Positions 8,293 to 15,026 of a stretch of DNA of 32,398 nucleotides are shown here, piece after piece. A model generated the notes under the pieces. The model did no database searches and was not told where the DNA came from. It saw only the letters and a program-made list of their open reading frames with translations. Positions within the stretch are counted from its first letter, which is position 1; every line of letters begins with the position of its first letter. Origin of the DNA: Ezakiella sp. (GTDB lineage Bacteria; Bacillota; Clostridia; Tissierellales; Peptoniphilaceae); contig JALEOH010000020.1 in the NCBI GenBank assembly GCA_022766605.1, positions 1 through 32,398 of the forward strand, given 5' to 3'. The position numbers and the translations under genes were made by a program.

Positions 8293-10319
8293 TAAAATCC
8301 GACCTCGTCAAATCTTCTTAGGTCTTGGCTCTCGATTAATTTAATTAACTTACCAGGATATTCCGAATCAGTTGCATATCCTGCTCGTCTAATCGCCCAA
8401 GCTCCTCTTATTGGATCAAACATAACATCTCTAAAAATCTGATATCTTTCCTTTGTGAGCAATAAATTCTTATGGTCATTCCAAGACTCCTCTAAACTAT
8501 TATATGCCCTAAAAGCGTCATCTACTCTATATTTTACTCCATTGTATTCTTCCCAAGTATTGGATATTACAGAGCCATTGGTGGAACTCCCCTTTATACC
8601 AAATAGATTTTTACTCGACTTACCTGAATATTTATCTACGGGAACATATTGTCCCCAACCTGTTTCGAGTATTGCTTGAGCCATTTGAATTGAGGAAGCC
8701 ATACCAGTCTTATTAAAGGATTTAATCGCCATCGGTGAGAAAGTATCTATGAATTTCGATTTTTCTACTACTGGAGATGGTCCAAAAGTCTTTCCATTGT
8801 GTATCTTTACTGTAATTACCTCGGAATTGACTTTACCATTAGAGCCATCGATTTGAGCATATACTTTATAATCGCCGTCTTTTTTACCCTTGGGATCAAA
8901 GCTGGTCTTTCCTTTTAACATGCCTTGGATGGTGAAATTTTCTGCGCCTTCAAACACATACTTAATTGAAGTGTGAACTATATTGCTATCATAACTAAGT
9001 TCTACTGGCTCAGTTATAACCGCCTTAGGACCAACGCCTTGAAGAAGCAATCGACTTCCTCCAACTATATTTACATTTACCTTATCGGTAGATATGACCT
9101 CTCCTCCTGGTAAAGTAACCTCGGCTCTTAAATAATAATTACCCGAATAATCAGCTGGTGGGTTAAATATATGTCCACCATATGGTTTTTCCTCCAACAA
9201 TACTTCTCCAGTAGATGAGCCTAAGAAATATCTAGTTGATTGAACGTCAAAATTACGACTTACATTCAAATTAAGCGTTCTGTTTATCTTGTCACCTTCT
9301 TTTACTCCCGTTAATTTTATCTCACGAGGAGTATTTAAATTAAAGTCAATAGAATTTGAAACATAGTTGATTCCATCCATGTCTATTACAGACATAGAGA
9401 CGGATATATTCTTTTTATCTCCTCCTTGGAGTCTTAATTGCCATGGCGCATATGGATCTTTGTTATCAAAAGTCGTAGTCTCGTTGGTATCAAGATCTGT
9501 TACGGTATAGCTTACACTTTTTGCAATAAAATTCATATTTGGATTTATGCTAACCATATCGCTATAGCTACCGCCATTCTCCGGCCCTGAAATGCTGACC
9601 TTTGGCATGATTTTATTTTCTGCTAGCTTTCCACGACCAGCAACAATATTTCCATTTTTATCATAGCTTACTACCATCAATATATTCTTTCCTCTTACAC
9701 TCCAAGGAATATAATTGACTTTGAGGCCTTTTGATATATCGTTGATATAGCCTTTTTTAGTGTTCGGATCTAAAACCAAAAGCTTAGTTGTATCAATTCT
9801 AGGCAATATATTTTCTCCAGCACTAACTGTAAAACTAGTCTGGTCAGTAATAGTGTCGACTAGTCCATTTACATTATAGCTGTCAGCGGGATTAATCACT
9901 CCATCATTGATGCTTACGGTCTTGGAATTAAAATCAAAATCTACATTGAGATTAAATGCTTCTGCAACTGCACGCACGGGCACATATGTTCTATCGTCTT
10001 TTGCAATAACTTTAACATCGCTTAATACAAAATTACCGCCCGATATCTCAATAAGCTCGCTGTCCAATTTAAGTTTAACACTTCTTTCATTTTCTGTTAT
10101 TAAAATCTCTTTAGTGGCCTCTAAGTACTTAACCTCTTTGCCAAGTGCCTCACTTACAAATCTAATTGGAACCATCACTCTATCATTTTTAATAAATGAC
10201 TCGCTCTTGCTAGTGATATCCTCTCCATTTACCACAATTTTAATCTTACTTGCATTTATTTTACAAGAAAAGGCAAGCAAAAAAAAGCCCACCCAAATTA
10301 AAAAGAATCTTCTTTTCAT
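8292..10319 (-). CDS. Secreted stalk-domain protein with C-terminal GH73-type glucosaminidase
   Basis: Large exported wall hydrolase of 675 aa. The N-terminus (MKRRFFLIWVGFFLLAFSC) is a signal peptide, probably cleaved near INA-SK at about residue 24; the Cys is not in a good lipobox. Residues ~27-138 form a copper-amine-oxidase-like stalk domain (IVVNGEDI, RVMVPIRFVSEALG, RTYVPVRAVAEAF). The middle (~150-505) is a repetitive Ig-like beta region. The C-terminus (~515-675) is an endo-beta-N-acetylglucosaminidase (GH73) with the catalytic Glu552 in AQAILETGWGQY, plus NLFGIKG and FRAYNSLEESWNDH. It probably cuts glycan strands during growth or separation, attached by the stalk domain. It is the first gene of the operon, with its own promoter and a ribosome binding site (GAGGTG) before the ATG. 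Confidence 0.92.
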   Translation of the reverse strand: MKRRFFLIWVGFFLLAFSCKINASKIKIVVNGEDITSKSESFIKNDRVMVPIRFVSEALGKEVKYLEATKEILITENERSVKLKLDSELIEISGGNFVLSDVKVIAKDDRTYVPVRAVAEAFNLNVDFDFNSKTVSINDGVINPADSYNVNGLVDTITDQTSFTVSAGENILPRIDTTKLLVLDPNTKKGYINDISKGLKVNYIPWSVRGKNILMVVSYDKNGNIVAGRGKLAENKIMPKVSISGPENGGSYSDMVSINPNMNFIAKSVSYTVTDLDTNETTTFDNKDPYAPWQLRLQGGDKKNISVSMSVIDMDGINYVSNSIDFNLNTPREIKLTGVKEGDKINRTLNLNVSRNFDVQSTRYFLGSSTGEVLLEEKPYGGHIFNPPADYSGNYYLRAEVTLPGGEVISTDKVNVNIVGGSRLLLQGVGPKAVITEPVELSYDSNIVHTSIKYVFEGAENFTIQGMLKGKTSFDPKGKKDGDYKVYAQIDGSNGKVNSEVITVKIHNGKTFGPSPVVEKSKFIDTFSPMAIKSFNKTGMASSIQMAQAILETGWGQYVPVDKYSGKSSKNLFGIKGSSTNGSVISNTWEEYNGVKYRVDDAFRAYNSLEESWNDHKNLLLTKERYQIFRDVMFDPIRGAWAIRRAGYATDSEYPGKLIKLIESQDLRRFDEVGF

Positions 10320-10352
10320 ATAATCACCTCATCTTTACAAATGTCTATGTAT

Positions 10353-10381
10353 AGTATATACAAAAAACTCATGTTTTTCAA
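10353..10381 (-). promoter_or_regulatory. Sigma-A-type promoter of the glucosaminidase-tsaC-rpiB-upp-tagO operon
   Basis: On the minus strand a -35 hexamer TTGAAA (10376-10381) is separated by exactly 17 bp from a -10 hexamer TATACT (10353-10358). The start codon is about 34 nt downstream of the -10. It is divergent from the xpt promoter in the same 138-bp gap. No other comparably good promoter is visible before 1872, so it may drive the whole eight-gene run. Confidence 0.78.
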
Positions 10382-10408
10382 GTAATAATAGCGTAAAAAT
10401 AGTCTGAC

Positions 10409-10437
10409 TTGATTTTTTTTATCATCTAGTGTAAAAT
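10409..10437 (+). promoter_or_regulatory. Sigma-A-type promoter of xpt
   Basis: TTGATT (10409-10414), a 17-bp spacer, then TAAAAT (10432-10437). The predicted start of transcription is near 10444, only about 14 nt before the ATG, with the AGGAGG ribosome binding site at 10447-10452 inside this short leader. That leaves no room for a purine riboswitch. Confidence 0.75.
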
Positions 10438-10457
10438 TCTTCTAATAGGAGGCCAAT

Positions 10458-11030
10458 ATGGATTTATTAAAAGAAAAAATAATTAAAGAAGGCATAGTTG
10501 AATCAGGTGGAGTATTAAGAGTTGACAATTTCTTAAATCACAGATTAGATATAGAATTTATAAATGAAGTTGGACTTTATTTTAAATCCATCTTTCAAGA
10601 TAGAAATATAAATAAGATACTCACAATTGAATCCTCTGGTATTGCCATTGCGACCATAACCGCCCAATACCTTCACGTGCCTGTCGTGTTTGCAAAGAAA
10701 AATATTCACGTGAATTTACCAAATGATGTATATGTAGAAGAGGTAAAAAGCTCCACTGCAGATGAAAATAATATAATAGTCGTAAGTAAGGAAATGCTTT
10801 CTCCCGAGGATAATATATTGATAGTAGACGACTTTCTTGCAAAAGGCAATGCATTAAAGGCACTAATTACAATGGTTGAACATGCGGGTGGTAAAATAGA
10901 AGGCGTGGGAATAGTCATAGAAAAACTTTTCCAAGGTGGAGGCGATGAAATTAGAAATATGGGCATAGATTTGGTAAGCCTTGCTAAAATCGAATCCATG
11001 GACGATGGTAAAATAATATTTAGAGATTAA
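10458..11030 (+). CDS. xpt: Xanthine phosphoribosyltransferase
   Basis: Purine salvage enzyme converting xanthine and PRPP to XMP. The 190-aa protein aligns along its length with B. subtilis Xpt as I recall it: LKEKIIKEGIVESGGVLRVD at the N-terminus, LTIESSGIAIATI, VPVVFAKK, the PRPP loop NILIVDDFLAKGNALKAL, and VGIVIEKLFQGGGDEI near the end. The ATG at 10458 follows a strong AGGAGG. It is the only convincing plus-strand gene here, divergent from the wall-hydrolase operon and convergent with the tRNA cluster. B. subtilis xpt is controlled by a guanine riboswitch; the very short leader here argues against that. Confidence 0.93.
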   Translation: MDLLKEKIIKEGIVESGGVLRVDNFLNHRLDIEFINEVGLYFKSIFQDRNINKILTIESSGIAIATITAQYLHVPVVFAKKNIHVNLPNDVYVEEVKSSTADENNIIVVSKEMLSPEDNILIVDDFLAKGNALKALITMVEHAGGKIEGVGIVIEKLFQGGGDEIRNMGIDLVSLAKIESMDDGKIIFRD

Positions 11031-11050
11031 TAGAGCTTCGGCTCTATTTA
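11029..11050 (+). terminator. Terminator of xpt
   Basis: An 8-bp stem (AATAGAGC / GCTCTATT) closed by a TTCG tetraloop overlaps the xpt stop codon. The T tract after it is short, so termination may be modest. It lies back to back with the tRNA operon terminator. Confidence 0.7.
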
Positions 11051-11053
11051 CAT

Positions 11054-11073
11054 AAAAAAAGCGACGTCGTCGC
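11054..11073 (-). terminator. Terminator of the tRNA operon
   Basis: On the minus strand, GCGAC-GAC-GTCGC forms a 5-bp stem with a 3-nt loop followed by seven T. It lies 5 nt beyond the encoded CCA of the last tRNA. Confidence 0.82.
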
Positions 11074-11078
11074 AAACT

Positions 11079-11162
11079 TGGTGCGGGCAAGAGGATTTGA
11101 ACCCCCACGATATTATCACTGAGACCTGAACCCAGCGCGTCTGCCAGTTCCGCCATGCCCGC
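11079..11162 (-). tRNA. tRNA-Leu(CAG)
   Basis: An 84-nt tRNA with acceptor stem GCGGGCA / TGCCCGC, discriminator A and genomically encoded CCA (TGG at 11079-11081 on the plus strand). The anticodon stem-loop is CTGGG-TTCAGGT-CTCAG, giving anticodon CAG. The long variable region and GGGGGTTCAA T-arm are typical of leucine tRNAs. It is the last gene of a four-tRNA operon. It reads CUG codons. Confidence 0.95.
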
Positions 11163-11202
11163 ATTAATAAAAAAAGATCCCTCGTAATTTAGAAGAATCT
11201 TG

Positions 11203-11287
11203 TGGTGCGGGAAAGAGGACTTGAACCCCCACGTCTCTCGACACTGGAACCTAAATCCAGCGCGTCTGCCAATTTCGCCATTCCCGC
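11203..11287 (-). tRNA. tRNA-Leu(TAG)
   Basis: An 85-nt tRNA with acceptor stem GCGGGAA / TTCCCGC, discriminator A and encoded CCA. The anticodon stem-loop CTGGA-TTTAGGT-TCCAG gives anticodon TAG (UAG), reading CUN codons. Its D-arm and T-arm nearly match those of the neighbouring Leu(CAG) tRNA, suggesting that the pair arose by duplication followed by anticodon divergence. Confidence 0.95.
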
Positions 11288-11322
11288 GTAATGATATTTA
11301 TTTTATAATAATTTTTAAAAAA

Positions 11323-11398
11323 TGGTGACCCATCCGAGAATCGAACTCGGGACACCTTGATTAAAAGTCAAGTGCTCTACCGCCTGAGCTAATGGGTC
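11323..11398 (-). tRNA. tRNA-Lys(TTT)
   Basis: A 76-nt tRNA with acceptor stem GACCCAT / ATGGGTC, discriminator A, encoded CCA, anticodon stem CTTGA / TCAAG and loop CTTTTAA, giving anticodon TTT. The T-arm CCGAGTTCGATTCTCGG is canonical. Confidence 0.96.
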
Positions 11399-11399
11399 A

Positions 11400-11477
11400 T
11401 GGGGTGGAAGATGGGATTCGAACCCACGGTCTCCAGAACCACAATCTGGCGCCTTAACCAGCTCGGCTACATCCACC
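11400..11477 (-). tRNA. tRNA-His(GTG)
   Basis: The anticodon stem-loop CCAGA-TTGTGGT-TCTGG gives anticodon GTG. The histidine-specific extra G(-1) at 11477 faces C73, and CCA is encoded (11400-11402 on the plus strand). The acceptor stem is GTGGATG against CTTCCAC, which leaves U6 opposite U67; related tRNAs have CATCCAC there. It is the promoter-proximal tRNA of the operon and is otherwise canonical. Confidence 0.94.
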
Positions 11478-11549
11478 ATGAAGTATTAAAAGGTTCCGGT
11501 TATCGATTAGAGTAAATCTCATACAGCTTTATAACCGCTGACAAAGATT

Positions 11550-11578
11550 ATTATACACCATCAATAATCATTTGTCAA
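11550..11578 (-). promoter_or_regulatory. Consensus sigma-A promoter of the tRNA-His-Lys-Leu-Leu operon
   Basis: A perfect TTGACA (11573-11578), a spacer of exactly 17 bp, and a perfect TATAAT (11550-11555) on the minus strand. Transcription should begin near 11543, leaving a ~65-nt leader before tRNA-His. This is the best promoter in the window, as expected for a stable RNA operon. The leader contains a CGGTTAT / ATAACCG inverted repeat of uncertain meaning. Confidence 0.92.
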
Positions 11579-11624
11579 GCAGTTTTAAAACTTTTTTTAA
11601 AAATTTTTAATATTTTTTATTTTG

Positions 11625-12488
11625 CTAAGAAGCACTTTTTACCTTGTTCTTTTCCCTAAAGGGCAAATATGCAGCGATAAATATTATCAAAATTCCAACT
11701 GCACTATATATATCAATGGTATCGCCAAATGCAAAATATCCAAGTATTGCTGCAAATACTACAGACGAATAATTATATATACTTACCCTTCCTGCCGGTG
11801 CCATCATATATGATAATGTCAAGAAATATTGACCAAGTGCGCCACCTATTCCAATTGCTATTAAGCCAAGAGCCTCTGTTAGATTTGGCACGACAAAATC
11901 TCTTAACATAAAGGGCAAAATACAAACAACTGTAACTATGCCAAAAGAGAACATTATGGTTTCTGAAGATTCCTTGCCCTTAAGTGCCGATATACATACA
12001 TATGCAGCTGCTGCGAATATTGCGCTTAATAGTGCAAAAAGAGAATATATATTAACATCAACTCCTGTTGGCTTAGTTACAAATATAACTCCAATAAATG
12101 CAATTACCATTGATGCGACATCTATCTTAGTCATCTTATCCTTTAAAAATAATGCCGCAAATATAGCCACGAAAAATGGACTTGATTTTTGCAAAATCGA
12201 CGCCTCAGCACTTGGTAGATATTTAGTTGCTATAAAATATAACACCACGCCAAGCATCCCAAAAAATCCACGGGCAAATAAAAGTGGAATATTCTTTTTG
12301 TCGCGAACAACTGGAGCTTTGTGTTTTTTAATAGAAATTATCGAAGTAAATATCAAAAATAGATTTCTCATAAAAACAAGCTCCAATACTGGAATGCTTG
12401 CAGCTGTAAACTTTACTGCAATTTGCATGAAAGCGAATGAAAGCGCCGAGATTATCATATATAAAGCGGCTCTTTGATTATTTTCCAT
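11625..12488 (-). CDS. EamA/DMT-family transporter
   Basis: Integral membrane protein of 287 aa with about ten hydrophobic helices in two EamA repeats (residues ~4-135 and ~145-275), the drug/metabolite transporter layout. Motifs are AALYMIISALSFAFMQI at the N-terminus, the repeat-1 end AFIGVIFVTKP, and ALGQYFLTLSYMMAPAGRVS in repeat 2. The substrate cannot be inferred; members export amino acids, metabolites or nucleotide sugars. The ATG overlaps the stop of the adenosyltransferase gene (TAATG). No GC-rich terminator follows, only AT-rich sequence, so readthrough into the tRNA promoter region is possible. Confidence 0.88.
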   Translation of the reverse strand: MENNQRAALYMIISALSFAFMQIAVKFTAASIPVLELVFMRNLFLIFTSIISIKKHKAPVVRDKKNIPLLFARGFFGMLGVVLYFIATKYLPSAEASILQKSSPFFVAIFAALFLKDKMTKIDVASMVIAFIGVIFVTKPTGVDVNIYSLFALLSAIFAAAAYVCISALKGKESSETIMFSFGIVTVVCILPFMLRDFVVPNLTEALGLIAIGIGGALGQYFLTLSYMMAPAGRVSIYNYSSVVFAAILGYFAFGDTIDIYSAVGILIIFIAAYLPFREKNKVKSAS

Positions 12489-12988
12489 TAAAATTCAATG
12501 CCCTTTCTTGCTGGAATTCCCTCGTTATAATGGTGCTTAACTTCATTTATTTCACTAACCATCTTTGAGATATCCTGTAACTCTTTAGCTGCATATCTAC
12601 CAGTAATTACAATATCCTTGGTCTCCCCTGCTTCTTTTAAGACACTTACTACCTCATCCATCGGCAATAATTCATAAAACATTGCTACATTTAATTCATC
12701 TAGAACATATAGTGAAAAATCTTCATTAAGTTTTTCTTTGAATAAATCCCAGCCGACTCTAGCTGCTTTTTTATCCTCTTCTTCGGCATTTCTCTTAATA
12801 AATCCCGCTCTTCCAGCTAAGTGAAACTCAACTCCATCAAAGGTCTTTAATGCTTTGATTTCATTATATTCCTTGCCCTTCATAAATTGCATGAAAAATA
12901 CTCTTCCTCCATTTCCAAGCATTCTAACGCTCATTCCAATGGCAGAAGTGGTCTTTCCTTTACCATTACCTGTTATACAAAAAATCAT
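12488..12988 (-). CDS. cobO: Cob(I)alamin/corrinoid adenosyltransferase, CobO/BtuR type
   Basis: Transfers the adenosyl group of ATP to cob(I)alamin or cob(I)yrinic acid a,c-diamide. The 166 aa begin directly at the P-loop (MIFCITGNGKGKTTSAIGM) and contain FFMQFMKG, LYVLDELNVAMFYELL, VITGRYAAKEL and VKHHYNEGIPARKGIEF, all family hallmarks. It lacks the ~20-30 residue N-terminal extension of longer CobO proteins, which is common in Firmicutes. The ATG has a strong AGGAGGAG site. No other cobalamin genes are in the window, so a salvage role is likely. Confidence 0.92.
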   Translation of the reverse strand: MIFCITGNGKGKTTSAIGMSVRMLGNGGRVFFMQFMKGKEYNEIKALKTFDGVEFHLAGRAGFIKRNAEEEDKKAARVGWDLFKEKLNEDFSLYVLDELNVAMFYELLPMDEVVSVLKEAGETKDIVITGRYAAKELQDISKMVSEINEVKHHYNEGIPARKGIEF

Positions 12989-12996
12989 CTCTCCTC

Positions 12997-13674
12997 CTAT
13001 TTAAAAGTCTTTTTATCGACTATCTCAAACTTATCATTTAATTCATATATAATCGGACTGCCCGTTGGAATCTCAAGCGACATTATATCCTCATCGCTAA
13101 TCCCCTCTAGATGCTTAGTTAGCGCTCTTAAGGAATTTCCATGAGCTGCGATTAAAATATTTTTATTATCCAAAAGATCCGGAGCTATCATATCTTCCCA
13201 AATTGGTAGCACACGGCTAAGCGTAACTTTAAGATTTTCAGTATTAGGCACTTGTTCCTTAATATATCTTCTATCACCACTTTGACTTAGTGGATTACCC
13301 TCTTTCATCTCTGGAGGAAGAGTGTCATAGCTTCTTCTCCAAATATGGACTTGTTCGTCACCATATTTTTCGGCGGTCTCAGCTTTATTTAAGCCTTGAA
13401 GTGCACCATAATGCCTTTCATTTAGTCTCCAACTCTTAAATTCAGGAATCCACAATTGATCGACCTCTTCTAATATGATATGCAAAGTCTTAATTGCTCT
13501 TTTTAGTACAGATGTATATGCTTTGTCAAAAAAGATGTTTTCAGATTTTAATATCGCTCCTGCTTCCTTTGCTTCCTCATATCCCTTCTCACTCAAATCA
13601 ACATCTACCCATCCTGTAAATCTATTCTCAAGATTCCACTGGCTCTGTCCATGTCTTACTAATACAAGTTTCAT
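12997..13674 (-). CDS. gpmA: 2,3-bisphosphoglycerate-dependent phosphoglycerate mutase
   Basis: Glycolytic enzyme interconverting 3- and 2-phosphoglycerate through a phosphohistidine. The 225-aa protein starts [20 protein letters not shown], with His8 as the phosphorylated residue, and contains [38 protein letters not shown] and the second active-site histidine in [19 protein letters not shown]. It begins with ATG behind AGGAGG. It follows the HU terminator and is eight nt upstream of cobO, suggesting a gpmA-cobO-EamA operon; I did not find a convincing promoter in the short gap. Confidence 0.96.
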   Translation of the reverse strand: MKLVLVRHGQSQWNLENRFTGWVDVDLSEKGYEEAKEAGAILKSENIFFDKAYTSVLKRAIKTLHIILEEVDQLWIPEFKSWRLNERHYGALQGLNKAETAEKYGDEQVHIWRRSYDTLPPEMKEGNPLSQSGDRRYIKEQVPNTENLKVTLSRVLPIWEDMIAPDLLDNKNILIAAHGNSLRALTKHLEGISDEDIMSLEIPTGSPIIYELNDKFEIVDKKTFK

Positions 13675-13720
13675 AAAAACCTCCTAATTTATTAACTTAA
13701 TACCCAAACTGGCCTTAAAT

Positions 13721-13741
13721 AAAAAAAGCTCCTAGCGGAGC
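13721..13741 (-). terminator. Terminator of the HU gene
   Basis: GCTCC-GCTA-GGAGC stem-loop followed on the minus strand by seven T, starting a few bases after the HU stop codon. Confidence 0.88.
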
Positions 13742-13746
13742 AATTT

Positions 13747-14052
13747 TTATTTCTTTTTAGATTTCTTTGCTAGCTTTACATTTACAGCTTCTTTAAGAGC
13801 CTTACCTGCTTTGAAAGCTGGTGCCTTTGCTGCTGGAATCTTGATGATTTCTTCAGGATTTCTTGGATTTCTTCCTTCTCTAGCTTTTCTTTCTCTTACT
13901 TCGAAAGTACCAAAGCCGATTAGTTGAACCTTGTCTCCACCAGCTAGAGCTTCTGTTACGCTAGCTACGAAAGCATTTAATGCTTTTTCTGAATCTTTCT
14001 TTGTTAATTCAGTTTTTTCTGCAATTGCTGCAATGAGTTCGGATTTGTTCAT
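13747..14052 (-). CDS. hup: DNA-binding protein HU
   Basis: Nucleoid-associated histone-like protein that bends and compacts DNA. The start at 14052 gives 101 aa beginning [20 protein letters not shown], the canonical HU N-terminus, and is supported by an AGGAGG site 7 nt upstream. The frame stays open upstream for about 15 more codons, but those lie in the leader. The DNA-binding arm contains [20 protein letters not shown] and [20 protein letters not shown] ~10-residue Lys-rich tail (KLAKKSKKK) extends beyond the usual ~90 aa. It lies downstream of the YabN-like gene, as in many Clostridia, but has its own promoter and terminator. Confidence 0.95.
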   Translation of the reverse strand: MNKSELIAAIAEKTELTKKDSEKALNAFVASVTEALAGGDKVQLIGFGTFEVRERKAREGRNPRNPEEIIKIPAAKAPAFKAGKALKEAVNVKLAKKSKKK

Positions 14053-14075
14053 AGTATACCTCCTATAAAAATGCT

Positions 14076-14099
14076 GAGTGTAGGGATCATCCCTCACCT
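14076..14099 (-). promoter_or_regulatory. Stem-loop in the HU mRNA leader
   Basis: Just downstream of the predicted transcription start, AGGGA-TGA-TCCCT forms a compact hairpin. Flanking TGAG/CTCA and GTAGG/CCTAC pairs allow competing folds. The ribosome binding site lies downstream and is not obviously covered. Regulatory function is speculative. Confidence 0.4.
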
Positions 14100-14105
14100 A
14101 CTATT

Positions 14106-14134
14106 ATTTTACCTCAAATTTTCATACTAATCAA
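14106..14134 (-). promoter_or_regulatory. Sigma-A-type promoter of HU
   Basis: TTGATT (14129-14134), a 17-bp spacer, then TAAAAT (14106-14111) on the minus strand. These are the same two hexamers as the xpt promoter. The predicted start near 14099 gives a leader of about 47 nt. Confidence 0.78.
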
Positions 14135-14201
14135 GCCTTTTCAAGCTTTTAGGCGATTTTTTTGAAAAAAAAGCCATTTTTTAATCAATTTAAGCCTGTT
14201 A

Positions 14202-15026
14202 TCACCTCATAAATAGTTCTTTTAATTCATATTCACCACAACTGACTTCATCGGCGATTTTTTTAACGATCTCTATTATTGATTCTCTCGCACTGACAAG
14301 CTCTTCAAAATTATATTTATATTTGAGATCTTTACCATCTATAATTTCTTTAATAAATTCTTGCAAACTATATTGAGCTTTCGGAACAATTAAGGTCAAG
14401 CGATATCCTGCACTGACCTCTCTATCCAATTCATATAGTTTAATTTTATCTATCTTTTCTTTGCCCTTTATCCCCGCATCATAAATTGCATAAACTTCCG
14501 ACTCGTCGTCATATACTTCCATAAGTGCAAGCTTCACATCGCTTAATAAAAAATCATTCCATGGCTGAGTAATCATCAAGTCTAGACTTGGATTTAGATT
14601 TTTTACATTTACATCATTTGCGTCTAAAAAAATTGCACCATCTACTGGATCGATGCCCGCAAGTGAAAAGCAGGGTTCAAGAAAACTAATAGCCTCGATT
14701 GTATTGTGATTAGGATCAAGTAATCTCAGCTTTTTAACTGTGCTTTCTGCAATACTCGGGCTTCCCGGCACGAGATATAGCACATCTCCATTTCTGCTTT
14801 CATTATAGACAAATTCTGCAATCGATTGATATAATTTTTCAAAATCACTTGACTCATCATAAAAATGATCACAAGATATATAGTTGATTCCATATTCGTC
14901 AAGTATACTGACGCTTGGATGCTCTTTAGTTCTTAAAATGACCTTGTCGGCTTTTTTCGCATAGTTTAGAGTCTCGAGAGTCATTGCATATTTTTCGCCA
15001 AATCCAAGTCCTGATATAGTTAACAC
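14202..15026 (-). CDS. YabN-like tetrapyrrole-methylase-fold protein lacking the MazG domain
   Basis: Protein of 274 aa corresponding to the N-terminal half of YabN/MazG fusions. ILRTKEHPSV, DVLYLVPGSPSIAESTVK, SLAGIDPVDGAIFLD and LYELDREVSAGYRLTLIVP match YabN's SAM-dependent methylase (CbiF-like) fold through about residue 225. Full-length YabN is ~490 aa and continues with a MazG pyrophosphohydrolase domain (CPWD..., EE..E). Here only ~50 residues follow and none of those motifs appear, so nucleotide pyrophosphatase activity should be absent. Translation starts at GTG overlapping the upstream stop (TAGTG), with AAGGAGG in the last codons of the flippase gene. Following a YabM-like gene and preceding HU is its normal place. 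The function of the methylase half is not established. Confidence 0.85.
   Translation of the reverse strand: MLTISGLGFGEKYAMTLETLNYAKKADKVILRTKEHPSVSILDEYGINYISCDHFYDESSDFEKLYQSIAEFVYNESRNGDVLYLVPGSPSIAESTVKKLRLLDPNHNTIEAISFLEPCFSLAGIDPVDGAIFLDANDVNVKNLNPSLDLMITQPWNDFLLSDVKLALMEVYDDESEVYAIYDAGIKGKEKIDKIKLYELDREVSAGYRLTLIVPKAQYSLQEFIKEIIDGKDLKYKYNFEELVSARESIIEIVKKIADEVSCGEYELKELFMR

Noticed and set aside
9907..10323. A 138-aa plus-strand open frame opposite the glucosaminidase N-terminus.
   Set aside because: Ser/Leu/Thr-rich shadow of the stalk domain on the other strand, with no ribosome binding site or recognisable motif.
10863..11156. A 97-aa minus-strand frame beginning MAELADALGSGLSDN over the tRNA-Leu gene.
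   Set aside because: This is the familiar spurious translation of a leucine tRNA (MAELADALGSG...), not a protein gene.
11163..11202. Weak AAGAT/ATCTT hairpin with seven T between the two tRNA-Leu genes.
   Set aside because: A 5-bp AT-rich stem with a large loop is too weak to call a terminator; it is more likely a processed spacer.
11490..11545. CGGTTAT/ATAACCG inverted repeat in the tRNA operon leader, considered as an attachment site or T-box.
   Set aside because: No T-box sequence, no integrase and no direct repeat of a tRNA 3' end nearby; it is treated as leader structure.
11938..12477. A 179-aa plus-strand open frame opposite the EamA gene.
   Set aside because: It is the antisense of a transmembrane transporter; the composition is typical of shadow frames and no start signal is seen.
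14098..14201. A+T inverted repeat (T-tract/A-tract between GGC and GCC) after the yabN-like gene.
   Set aside because: Not a convincing terminator, because it lacks a GC-rich stem and a following T run; it may simply be AT-rich spacer.
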